A stretch of 64,000 nt of DNA from Flavobacterium sp. IMCC34852 (lineage in GTDB: Bacteria > Bacteroidota > Bacteroidia > Flavobacteriales > Flavobacteriaceae): contig NZ_CP121446.1 of NCBI RefSeq assembly GCF_030643905.1, positions 1,302,001 to 1,366,000 of the forward strand, given 5' to 3'. Of the stretch, positions 1-8,023 are shown one piece after another. The notes below the pieces were generated by a model that had not been told where the DNA came from, did no database searches, and worked only from the letters and a program-made list of their open reading frames with translations. The translations under genes were made by a program, and so were the position numbers. Numbering within the stretch: position 1 is the first letter of the stretch; the number at the start of each line of letters is the position of its first letter.

Positions 1-405
1 AATAATAAATTTACGTTTTCAATTTTTAAAAGCGATGCCATTGAAGACGATGTGGCTTTACCGCCATTGTTGTTGCAACCTTTTGTAGAAAACGCCATCA
101 TTCACGGAGTGATTCCCAAAAAAGAAATCGGAAGTATCGCCGTGCGTTTTACAGTAGAAAAAGACAGTTTGATTTGTACGGTGGAAGACAATGGCATTGG
201 TTTTAATGAATCCAAAGCCCAAAAAGAAAATTCGGTGGTTGCCCACAAATCAATGGCGTTGGATATTACCAAAAAGCGTCTGGAAATGATAGAATCAACG
301 ACCAAACAAAAAACAGAATTCAAAATAGAAGAAATAAAGACCAATCCCGAAGAGATTTTAGGAACTAAAGTAACGTTGCATTTGCCGATTCAATATATTA
401 AATAG
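1..405 (+). CDS. LytS-type sensor histidine kinase, C-terminal part (5' end outside window)
   Basis: The reading frame is open from base 1, so this is the last 134 codons of a longer gene. The visible part is the ATP-binding domain of a LytS/YehU-type histidine kinase. It has the N box (LLLQPFVENAIIHG, visible residues 23-36), the G1 box (VEDNGIG, about 61-67) and a final GTKVTLHLPI strand (about 121-130). The phosphoacceptor His and any sensor or membrane segments lie upstream. It is followed after 30 bases by a LytTR response regulator on the same strand, the usual kinase-regulator arrangement in Bacteroidota. The kinase would phosphorylate that regulator. The stimulus cannot be inferred from this fragment. 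Confidence 0.9.
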   Translation, partial: NNKFTFSIFKSDAIEDDVALPPLLLQPFVENAIIHGVIPKKEIGSIAVRFTVEKDSLICTVEDNGIGFNESKAQKENSVVAHKSMALDITKKRLEMIESTTKQKTEFKIEEIKTNPEEILGTKVTLHLPIQYIK

Positions 406-435
406 TTCAGAGTTCAAAGTTAACCCGAAACCCAT

Positions 436-1194
436 ATGATTACAGCCTTATTAATTGACGACGACAGCAATTTGAGAAACGGGATGAAAAGTCTGTTGAC
501 CCGTTATGCCCCTGAAATCAGGATTATTGGTGAAGCTGATAGTGTAGAAACCGGTGTGCCGTTGTTGCTGCAAAATCCGCCACAAGTGTTGTTTTTGGAT
601 ATCCATTTGGGTGATGGTTCGGGTTTTGATTTATTGGAAGAAGTCAATAAAAAAGGGAAGTTGAATTCTCAAATTATTTTTATTACGGCTCATGAGCAGT
701 ATGCTATCAAAGCATTCCGATTCAGCGCTTTGGATTTTTTGTTAAAACCTGTTGATCCGGAAGAATTAGAAAAAGTAATAGGCAAATTAAAAGAAGTCAT
801 TGACAAGAATGATAACGTGGCGCATATCGATTTGTTGTTGGAGAATATCCGAAAGAAAGTCGATAATTTCAAAAGAATTGCCTTGTCGAACTCCGATGGT
901 ATCCATCTTTTTGAAGTAAGTGATATTATTCGTTGCGAAAGCGAAGACAATTACACCAAGTTTTACATCAAAAACAACAAACCGATTTTGATATCGAAAA
1001 CCTTAAAAGAATACGAAGAATTATTAACCGAACACGGATTTGAAAGAATTCACCAAAGTCACTTAATCAATTTGGCTTATTTGAAATCCTACATCAAAAA
1101 AGACGGCGGTTATGTGGTTATGGCAGACAATAGTAATCTTCCCATTTCACAGCGAAAAAAAGACCGATTGCAGGAATTATTAAAGATGATGTAA
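436..1194 (+). CDS. LytTR-family response regulator
   Basis: A 252-residue two-domain DNA-binding regulator. The receiver domain (about 1-120) has the acidic cluster D8-D10, the likely phosphoacceptor D55 in VLFLDIHLGD, T84 in FITAHEQ and K104 in LLKPVDP. A LytTR DNA-binding domain follows (about 146-247), recognisable by RIHQSHLINLAYLKSY (204-219) and a C-terminal LPISQRKK. It lies 30 bases behind the kinase and is probably co-transcribed with it. LytTR regulators bind pairs of 9-bp direct repeats, and one such pair occurs far downstream at 40233-40262. Whether this protein or another LytTR regulator of the genome acts there is unknown. Confidence 0.95.
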   Translation: MITALLIDDDSNLRNGMKSLLTRYAPEIRIIGEADSVETGVPLLLQNPPQVLFLDIHLGDGSGFDLLEEVNKKGKLNSQIIFITAHEQYAIKAFRFSALDFLLKPVDPEELEKVIGKLKEVIDKNDNVAHIDLLLENIRKKVDNFKRIALSNSDGIHLFEVSDIIRCESEDNYTKFYIKNNKPILISKTLKEYEELLTEHGFERIHQSHLINLAYLKSYIKKDGGYVVMADNSNLPISQRKKDRLQELLKMM

Positions 1195-1304
1195 CGAATT
1201 CTAAATCATAATAGCTCGTTACTCATTTGCTTGAACATACTATAACAACTAGACGTAAATTTATAATGTCAAATAAAATCAATCAAAAACGAATTCTATA
1301 TACT

Positions 1305-3896
1305 ATGAAAAAATTATACTTTTTACTATTCCTGATCTCAGGATTGACCAACGCTCAGATTATCAATTTTCCGGACGCCAATTTAAAGGCAGTTTTGGTC
1401 AATGCCAATCCGTCTATTTCAACAGCTTTTGGTCCAAATGGTTATGCTACTATTGATACTAACGCAGATGGAGAAATTCAAGTTGCCGAGGCTTTAGCCA
1501 TTACCGGATTGTCTATACAGTCAGCGGGAATTACAGATTTCACAGGGATTGAGAATTTTTCAAATATTACCGGGTTTGGTTCTTATTCAAATTCTATTAG
1601 TAATCTGAATCTAAGTGGCATGACCCAGTTGCAAACCATCAGTCTTTCAGGATATACTAATGGCAGTACGGTTTTTTCATTTTCCAATTTACCGGCATTA
1701 ACCAACTTTAATTTTATTTACAGCAATATTACTTCGTTGACTTTAACCAACTTGCCTAATCTTGCTACTGTTGGGATTTGGGGAAATACACAATTGACCG
1801 AGTTGAATTTGATTGGGTTAACCTCATTAAACAGATTGACCGCATTTGATTGTGCCATCAGTAATTTATCTATAACAAATTCACCTGTGATAACTGAAAT
1901 AGATTTAAGTAACAGTAATTTGACTAGTATCCCTATTGTAAATTATCCTTTATTAAAGAAACTAAACCTCAGCGGTAATAACCTAACAGATACTTCAGGC
2001 TTCACAAATTTAAACAACTTGGAAGAGCTCAATATTCAGAACAATCAAATTGCCAATTTGGTATTGCCTGTTTCAATGCCGGCCTTGAAATTTTTATGGG
2101 CAGGTTCCAATGGCTATGCTACTATAAATTTATCCGGTTATCCTAATTTAAGAGGTTTGTCGGTGAACAACAACAATATTAGCTCATTAGATTTGTCTAA
2201 TTTATCACTGTTGCAACAACTTTTAATCTCGTTCAACCCAATTGCTAGTTGTGACTTTTCAGGTTTGGTTAATTTAACCAGTTTCGGAGGTGCTTCTACT
2301 TTATTAAGTGAAATAGATTTTTCAAACAGTCCGTTATTGAATAGTTTGAGTTACTCAGATAACCCTAATCTGACGCACATTAACTTAAAAAGTGGAACGG
2401 TAAATACCATAAATTATAGTTCAAGTTCTCATTCCAATTTGCCCAATTTAATGTACATCTGTGTTGATGAAGGCGATACTTTTACTTATAGTTTGATTGC
2501 CAATCCACCTACAGTTCCCATTACCAGTTACTGCTCTTTTGTGCCGGGTGGCGATTATAACACCATAACAGGTACATTGACATTTGATGCTAACAACAAT
2601 GGTTGTGATACTAATGATGCCTTTCATCCTTATATGAAGTTTAATATCAATGATGGTACAGTTGAAGGTTCTTCTTTTACAAATGCTCAAGGTGAATATA
2701 CTTTCTATACACAAGCAGGTAGTTTTGATTTAACACCCAACATTGAAAATCCATCATGGTTTACTTTTTCGCCTTCTTCGGCTAATGTGGTTTTTGCCGA
2801 TAATAATAACAATACCGCCACACAGAATTTTTGTGTAACAGCTAATGGTGTACATCCGGATTTAGAGATTGTTATTTCACCGGTAATACCAGCACGTCCA
2901 GGGTTTGATGCGGTTTATAAAATAGTTTACCGCAACAAGGGAAATCAGATTTTATCCCAACAATATGGTATTAATTTTTTCTATAATCAAAATTTAATGG
3001 ATTTTGTGTCAACATCAGTTGCTGCTTCTTCAGTAGGAACAGGAAGTCTTTCTTGGGATTATGCCAATTTGCAACCTTTTGAAAGCAGATTCATATTGGT
3101 TACTTTCAATATCAATGCGCCAACCGATTCTAATCCTGTTAATATTGCTGATATCTTGACATTTACAACATCAATTTTACCGCAAAACGGTGATGAGAAT
3201 ACTACAGATAATTTGTTTGTATTTAATCAAATTGTGGTTGGGTCATATGATCCAAACGATGTTACTTGTCTGGAAGGCGATATAGTAGCTCCTAGTGAAA
3301 TAGGCGATTATTTACATTATATGATTCGATTTGAGAATACTGGTACGGCACCAGCTGAAAATATTGTTGTACGTACTGATGTTAATCCTGCTGATTTTGA
3401 TGTCAATTCGTTACAGTTGTTAAACGCCTCACATGAAGTATTTGCCAGTGTAAATGGCAATACAGTTGAATTTATTTTCGAGAATATTATGCTGGAATCC
3501 GGCGGTCATGGTAATGTATTGCTTAAAGTAAAATCAAGAGGTTCATTACAACAAGGCGATAATGTAAACAAACGAGCCAACATTTATTTTGATTATAATT
3601 ATCCGGTAGAAACCAATGATTATGAGACCATTTTCCAAGCGCTCAGCAATCCTGATTTTGAGACCGATAATTCCGTTAGTATCTATCCGAATCCAAGTAA
3701 TGGAATTGTCAATATTAAAGGCGATTTTAATATCAAATCAATTCAGTTGTTTGATGTACAAGGCAGAATTTTGCAAACCAATATAGTAAATGAAAATAAT
3801 ACAACTATCGATATTGCTGCCCAAAATGTCGGTGTGTATTTTATCAGGGTGGTATCTGATAAAGGAATAAAAGTAGAAAAGTTAGTGAAGCAATAA
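1305..3896 (+). CDS. Leucine-rich-repeat T9SS surface protein with DUF7619-like domains
   Basis: An open frame exists from 1227, but the ATG at 1305 immediately precedes a clean signal peptide (MKKLYFLLFLISGLTNA, cut before Gln18) and is preferred, giving 863 residues. After the signal comes a region typical of Bacteroidota LRR proteins (INFPDANLKAVLV, then irregular Leu/Asn-rich repeats to about residue 400). Next are beta-sandwich domains with the recurrent motifs GSYDPND, FENTGTAPAENIVV and ANIYFDYNYPVETN, which suggest DUF7619-type repeats. The last 75 residues (YPNPSNG ... GVYFIRVVSDKG ... KLVKQ) form a type A T9SS sorting domain, so the protein should be exported and anchored or released at the cell surface. 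The LRR resembles that of the adhesins at 28831 and 34671. The target is unknown; adhesion is the likely role. Confidence 0.88.
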   Translation: MKKLYFLLFLISGLTNAQIINFPDANLKAVLVNANPSISTAFGPNGYATIDTNADGEIQVAEALAITGLSIQSAGITDFTGIENFSNITGFGSYSNSISNLNLSGMTQLQTISLSGYTNGSTVFSFSNLPALTNFNFIYSNITSLTLTNLPNLATVGIWGNTQLTELNLIGLTSLNRLTAFDCAISNLSITNSPVITEIDLSNSNLTSIPIVNYPLLKKLNLSGNNLTDTSGFTNLNNLEELNIQNNQIANLVLPVSMPALKFLWAGSNGYATINLSGYPNLRGLSVNNNNISSLDLSNLSLLQQLLISFNPIASCDFSGLVNLTSFGGASTLLSEIDFSNSPLLNSLSYSDNPNLTHINLKSGTVNTINYSSSSHSNLPNLMYICVDEGDTFTYSLIANPPTVPITSYCSFVPGGDYNTITGTLTFDANNNGCDTNDAFHPYMKFNINDGTVEGSSFTNAQGEYTFYTQAGSFDLTPNIENPSWFTFSPSSANVVFADNNNNTATQNFCVTANGVHPDLEIVISPVIPARPGFDAVYKIVYRNKGNQILSQQYGINFFYNQNLMDFVSTSVAASSVGTGSLSWDYANLQPFESRFILVTFNINAPTDSNPVNIADILTFTTSILPQNGDENTTDNLFVFNQIVVGSYDPNDVTCLEGDIVAPSEIGDYLHYMIRFENTGTAPAENIVVRTDVNPADFDVNSLQLLNASHEVFASVNGNTVEFIFENIMLESGGHGNVLLKVKSRGSLQQGDNVNKRANIYFDYNYPVETNDYETIFQALSNPDFETDNSVSIYPNPSNGIVNIKGDFNIKSIQLFDVQGRILQTNIVNENNTTIDIAAQNVGVYFIRVVSDKGIKVEKLVKQ

Positions 3897-3920
3897 ATTT
3901 TGGGTTAAATGAATTGCAGT

Positions 3921-3948
3921 AAAGGCGTACGCAAGTGCGCCTTTTTTT
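3921..3948 (+). terminator. Rho-independent terminator with GNRA loop
   Basis: A 10-bp stem (AAAGGCGTAC pairing with GTGCGCCTTT, one G-U) closed by a GCAA tetraloop and running into a T tract. It lies 25 bases after the LRR gene stop and separates it from citrate synthase. Confidence 0.9.
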
Positions 3949-3986
3949 ATTTATATATCAATTTTGCAAAATTTATCAAATAATTA

Positions 3987-4002
3987 ACGAAAACGTTGCC
4001 GT
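3987..4002. promoter_or_regulatory. Imperfect copy of the 16-bp palindrome found at 24592
   Basis: ACGAAAACGTTGCCGT matches 14 of 16 positions of the perfect palindrome ACGAAAACGTTTTCGT at 24592-24607. It sits just upstream of the presumed -33 region of the citrate synthase promoter (-7 box at 4032). That is a sensible place for an operator of a LacI/CcpA-like regulator. The sequence match is seen directly; the regulatory role is inferred. Confidence 0.35.
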
Positions 4003-4031
4003 AATTCTTTTTTATTTCATTTCGAATTCCC

Positions 4032-4039
4032 TAATTTTG
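4032..4039 (+). promoter_or_regulatory. Putative -7 box for citrate synthase
   Basis: TAATTTTG fits the Bacteroidota -7 consensus TAnnTTTG. The -33 element expected 19 bases upstream reads only TTT, so this is a partial match. It would give a leader of about 35 bases before the ATG at 4081. Confidence 0.4.
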
Positions 4040-4080
4040 TTAAATTATTAATTTATCAAGATTTATTTCCATTTTATATC

Positions 4081-5364
4081 ATGTCTAAAACAGCTATATT
4101 AGAACTTGATGGCGTAAAGTATGAGTTTCCTGTAATTGTAGGAAGTGAAAACGAAGCCGCTATCGACATTGAAAAACTTCGTGCCTTAACCGGCGCTATC
4201 ACACTTGATCCGGGTTATAAAAATTCGGGTTCTTGTAAAAGTGACATTACTTTTTTGGATGGGGAAGAAGGTATACTTCGCTATCGTGGTTATGCCATTG
4301 AGGATTTAGCCGAAAAAGCCGATTTTCTTGAAGTTTCTTATTTGGTGATTTTCGGGGAACTGCCTACTAAAGCCCAACTAGAGCAGTTTGAAAATGATAT
4401 CAGAAAATATACATTGGTTAATGAAGAAATGAAAAACATCATTGATGGTTTTCCTAAAACAGCTCACCCAATGGGCGTTTTGTCTTCACTTACCAGTGCA
4501 CTTACTGCTTTTAACCCTAAAGTGGTGGATGTAGAAAATGAAAAAGAAATGTACGAAGCTGTCTGTAAAACCATGGGTAAATTCTTGGTGATTGCCACTT
4601 GGACGTACAGAAAAATGATGGGTTATCCATTGAACTATTACGACAATACTATAGGTTATGTTGATAATTTTATGCAGTTGATGTTTAAATTACCAACCGG
4701 ACCATACAAAGCCAATCCCGTAGTAATTGACGCTTTAGATAAATTATTCATCCTTCATGCAGACCACGAGCAAAACTGTTCGACTTCTACCGTTAGAATT
4801 GTAGGTTCGTCTCATGCCGGATTGTTTGCGTCTATTTCTGCTGGTGTTTCGGCACTTTGGGGACCATTACACGGTGGTGCCAATCAAGCGGTTTTGGAAA
4901 TGTTAGAAGCCATTCAAAAAGATGGTGGTGATGCCGATAAATATTTGGCAAAAGCCAAAGACAAAGATGATCCGTTCCGTTTGATGGGATTCGGACACCG
5001 CGTTTATAAAAACTTTGACCCAAGAGCCAAAATCATTAAAAAAGCAGCCGATGAGGTTTTAAATACTCTAGGGGTTGATGATCCTATTTTGGATATTGCC
5101 AAAAAATTAGAGGCTTCGGCTTTAGTGGATGACTACTTTGTATCCAGAAAATTATATCCGAATGTAGATTTCTATTCCGGAATTATTTACCGTGCTTTAG
5201 GAATTCCAACCGAAATGTTCACCGTTATGTTCGCTATAGGACGTTTACCGGGTTGGATTGCACAATGGAAAGAAATGCGCATCAACAAAGAACCGATAGG
5301 TCGTCCAAGACAAGTTTATACCGGTTATCCATTAAGAGATTTCCAACCGATGGATAAAAGATAG
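4081..5364 (+). CDS. gltA: Citrate synthase
   Basis: A 427-residue protein, the same length as the hexameric type II bacterial citrate synthases. It condenses oxaloacetate and acetyl-CoA to citrate in the cytosol, the entry step of the TCA cycle. The catalytic residues are at the expected places: His264 in GPLHGGANQ, His306 in GFGHRVYKNFDPR, and Asp363 in NVDFYSG. The conserved HADHEQNCSTST block (226-238) and the C-terminal GRPRQVYTG are present. It is a single-gene transcription unit between two strong terminators (3921 and 5383). A palindromic operator-like site lies just upstream of its promoter. Confidence 0.97.
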   Translation: MSKTAILELDGVKYEFPVIVGSENEAAIDIEKLRALTGAITLDPGYKNSGSCKSDITFLDGEEGILRYRGYAIEDLAEKADFLEVSYLVIFGELPTKAQLEQFENDIRKYTLVNEEMKNIIDGFPKTAHPMGVLSSLTSALTAFNPKVVDVENEKEMYEAVCKTMGKFLVIATWTYRKMMGYPLNYYDNTIGYVDNFMQLMFKLPTGPYKANPVVIDALDKLFILHADHEQNCSTSTVRIVGSSHAGLFASISAGVSALWGPLHGGANQAVLEMLEAIQKDGGDADKYLAKAKDKDDPFRLMGFGHRVYKNFDPRAKIIKKAADEVLNTLGVDDPILDIAKKLEASALVDDYFVSRKLYPNVDFYSGIIYRALGIPTEMFTVMFAIGRLPGWIAQWKEMRINKEPIGRPRQVYTGYPLRDFQPMDKR

Positions 5365-5382
5365 TTTTAAATAACTATGGTG

Positions 5383-5416
5383 AAAAACTCCTTGCCCAAA
5401 AGCAAGGAGTTTTTTT
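5383..5416 (+). terminator. Rho-independent terminator of gltA
   Basis: A perfect 13-bp stem (AAAAACTCCTTGC with GCAAGGAGTTTTT), a 6-base loop (CCAAAA) and a T run, 18 bases after the gltA stop. Confidence 0.93.
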
Positions 5417-5601
5417 GTGGCTTTTCTCATCAGAGCCTATTCTCATGACAGCTTCAATATTTTTTATTCCCTTGGTTTTCAAGATGTGATGTCAAAATAA
5501 CCTTATTTTTTGTGTTGTTTGCAATTTTTGACCAAGCTTAAAACAGTCAGGCTTTATATTTAAAATGTAAGAATATTAAATATATATTCATGAAAAAGAT
5601 G

Positions 5602-5619
5602 TATTTAATCGATTAAATA
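5602..5619. promoter_or_regulatory. 18-bp perfect palindrome, possible operator
   Basis: TATTTAATC followed by its exact complement GATTAAATA. It ends 32 bases before a TAAATTTG -7-like box, about where the binding site of an activator or repressor would lie. AT-rich palindromes can arise by chance, so the role is inferred. Confidence 0.35.
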
Positions 5620-5651
5620 TGTATTTTATGGATTTTTTTAAAACAATGCTA

Positions 5652-5659
5652 TAAATTTG
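5652..5659 (+). promoter_or_regulatory. Putative -7 box for the 5809-9997 operon
   Basis: TAAATTTG matches TAnnTTTG. No TTG is present at the ideal -33 spacing. If used, it gives a leader of roughly 145 bases that contains the inverted repeat at 5685-5725. Confidence 0.3.
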
Positions 5660-5808
5660 GCTGTATAAAATATAAGCGCGTAATAACACTCTCATGGCCA
5701 ACCTACAAAATACCGTAAGAGTGTTAAAAAGAAAATTTCAAGCCAAACCCAAAACACCCTGACAAATGAGTTTTTAAATTATTTTTTAATGCCCCAAATT
5801 TTTTAGTT

Positions 5809-8022
5809 ATGAAAAAAAAATACTTTTTATTTACGACTTTAGTTCTTTTGACAATTGTTTTTGAATCCACCGCACAGGTTGACAATACATTTTCAGGAGA
5901 AAATTCAGGTGCCAATAATACCGGAAATTTTAATACGGGTTTTGGTAAAGATGCTTTGATGAACAATACCAGTCATAGCAACAATGCTTTTGGTGCAAGA
6001 GTATTATCTGTTACAACCGGAGGTTTTAACAGTGCTTTTGGTAACGAATCTTTGGCAAACAACACTACCGGTTCACTTAACAGTGCTTTTGGTACCCGAA
6101 GCTTATGGAATAATTTAACAGGGAAAAGCAATATTGCCTTTGGTCACAGAGCGATGGAATCAAATGTTTTCGGAAGTAACAATACAGCCATTGGTTATGG
6201 TGCTTTGTTGTACTCAACCGGTAGCAACAATATTGCCTTAGGAATAAATACACCAAAAAATTTAGTTTCAGGGAATAACAATATTTTTATTGGAGCAGAA
6301 ACCGCGAAAAATTTAATCAACGGAAGTTATAATGTTTTTTTAGGAAATGTTAGTTTAGAAGCTACACCTTCTTCCGCAAAAATGGCCGGTAATAATACAG
6401 ATGCAACTATAATTTTAGCTGATGGATTAGGTAACCAAAGGATTTTTGTGAACAAAGCCGGTAACGTTGGAATTGGTTTAGGAAATAATGTAATTCCGGC
6501 CAACAGACTCGATTTAGGAGGCGGAATGGTAATAGGAAGAAATTATGTTCCGAATGCAGCTACTACAGCAGCCAATACCACTTTGGCTCCATTAAACGGT
6601 ATGTTAGTTGAAGGAAAAGTAGGGATTGGAAACAAATCACCTAATAATAAAGTAGAGATAACGCATGGTGTAAATGGTAATTCCGGACTTCGATTTACCA
6701 ATTTGACCAGTCAATTCAATCCGTCTTCCAACCAAACAGCAACCAAATTTTTGACGGTGAATGCCAATGGAGATGTCGTTTTACAAAGAATGGCCGGTTT
6801 GACTAATACTAATGTTATGGCATCCAATGCCAATTTGATGACCACTAATGTTAATAATATTCAGGCTTCGGCTCCTATCGTGAATTCAATTTCAAACAGC
6901 ATTACTGGTAACCAATTGGTAACAACGGTTAATGGTGTGGCAAGTGCTCCGGTAAATTTACCACAGTATCTTTTGAATGAGGTAGACGGAAGCACCACAA
7001 ATGAATTGCAAACGATTTCTCAATCCGGAAACACAATTACATTATCCAACGGTGGAGGTTCGGTAACCATTCCAACAGTAGTCGATACGGATACGGATGA
7101 ACAACATTTAGCTTTAGCCGGAAATGTACTTTCTATTACTAACGGTAACAGCGTTGTTCTCCCACCTGACGTGCCGCAAACACTTTCTCAAACAGGAAAT
7201 ACTATTACGCTTTCAAATGGCGGTGGTTCAGTTACCATACCGAATATGACTGATACTGATCAACAAACTTTAACTTTAAACGGACAAGTGCTTTCTATTT
7301 CTAATGGAAACAGCGTTGTCTTACCAACTCACGGACCACAATCTATAACACAAAATGGGGCTATAGTCACTTTGTCTAATGGTGGTGGTTCTATCACATT
7401 ACAGTCAACTACAGTAACTGCGGGTAATAACGTGACTGTATTAGGCGATGGTTCAGCAGGAACTCCGTATGTGGTTAGCGCAAATGACACTAGTCTTTAT
7501 GCCGATAATGGTGCAATCAACACAGCAACCACAGTAGGCGGGAACAGAATTGTGGAAATGAACAACAGTAACATTTGGTTCAGTACCGGAAACAGCAATA
7601 CCAATGGTAAAATTTATTTGGGAGCAACCGCTTCTTACCCGAGTACTACCGGAGATTACAGACTATTTGTTGAAGGCGGAATTTTAACCGAAAAAGTAAA
7701 AGTGGCATTGAGAAGTTCAGCTAATTGGGCAGATTATGTTTTTGCCAATGACTACAAATTAATGCCACTAAAAGAAGTAGAAACTTTTGTAAAAGCCAAC
7801 AAGCATTTGCCGGGAGTAGATTCTGCTGAAGAATTGGCTAAAAATGGAATCGATGTTGCTCAAATGCAATCCAAACAAATGGAGAAAATAGAAGAGTTAA
7901 CGCTTTATATTATCGACCAAGACAAAAAAATAGAAGCACAAGGCAAAGCCATCGAAAAAAATACCAAAGAAATCGAAGAGTTGAAAGCACAAATACAAGC
8001 TTTGATAGCAAAAACTAAATAA
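5809..8022 (+). CDS. Secreted repeat protein with YadA-head-like repeats and C-terminal coiled coil
   Basis: 737 residues with a signal peptide (about 1-22, ending ESTAQ). Residues about 30-170 hold short repeats of the type GNxNxAFGxxSL, which resemble the left-handed beta-roll heads of trimeric autotransporters and phage fibres. The middle (about 400-535) has three imperfect copies of a 54-56-residue unit built on SQxGNTITLSNGGGSVTIP and LSISNGNSVVLP. The end has an aromatic/charged block (DYVFANDYKLMPL, then EVETFVKANKHLPGV) and a heptad-like coiled coil to the last residue. That tail is common in large Bacteroidota fibre-like proteins and suggests trimerisation. There is no T9SS sorting domain, unlike the partner gene one base downstream. 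Likely a surface fibre or adhesin; the exact role is unknown. Confidence 0.75.
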   Translation: MKKKYFLFTTLVLLTIVFESTAQVDNTFSGENSGANNTGNFNTGFGKDALMNNTSHSNNAFGARVLSVTTGGFNSAFGNESLANNTTGSLNSAFGTRSLWNNLTGKSNIAFGHRAMESNVFGSNNTAIGYGALLYSTGSNNIALGINTPKNLVSGNNNIFIGAETAKNLINGSYNVFLGNVSLEATPSSAKMAGNNTDATIILADGLGNQRIFVNKAGNVGIGLGNNVIPANRLDLGGGMVIGRNYVPNAATTAANTTLAPLNGMLVEGKVGIGNKSPNNKVEITHGVNGNSGLRFTNLTSQFNPSSNQTATKFLTVNANGDVVLQRMAGLTNTNVMASNANLMTTNVNNIQASAPIVNSISNSITGNQLVTTVNGVASAPVNLPQYLLNEVDGSTTNELQTISQSGNTITLSNGGGSVTIPTVVDTDTDEQHLALAGNVLSITNGNSVVLPPDVPQTLSQTGNTITLSNGGGSVTIPNMTDTDQQTLTLNGQVLSISNGNSVVLPTHGPQSITQNGAIVTLSNGGGSITLQSTTVTAGNNVTVLGDGSAGTPYVVSANDTSLYADNGAINTATTVGGNRIVEMNNSNIWFSTGNSNTNGKIYLGATASYPSTTGDYRLFVEGGILTEKVKVALRSSANWADYVFANDYKLMPLKEVETFVKANKHLPGVDSAEELAKNGIDVAQMQSKQMEKIEELTLYIIDQDKKIEAQGKAIEKNTKEIEELKAQIQALIAKTK
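7009..7413 (+). repeat. Three imperfect tandem repeats inside the fibre-like gene
   Basis: Units start at 7009, 7177 and 7339 (periods 168 and 162 bases). Each encodes a Gln-Thr/Ser start, then the TLSNGGGS core, and the first two end in SVVLP. The spacing keeps the reading frame, so copy changes would lengthen or shorten the fibre. Confidence 0.7.
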
Positions 8023-8023
8023 T

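Larger units (their letters stand above)
5417..5808. other. Long AT-rich intergenic region with regulatory-looking repeats
   Basis: About 390 bases without a convincing gene. It contains an 18-bp perfect palindrome (5602-5619), a TAAATTTG -7-like box (5652-5659) and an inverted repeat AACACTCT/AGAGTGTT (5685-5692 and 5718-5725, 25-base spacer). The region probably forms the promoter and long leader of the surface-protein pair that starts at 5809. No RNA gene was recognised. Confidence 0.5.

Noticed and set aside
1227..1304. Upstream extension of the LRR protein to 1227
   Set aside because: The 26 extra residues would put a charged stretch before the signal peptide; the ATG at 1305 gives a normal secretion signal.
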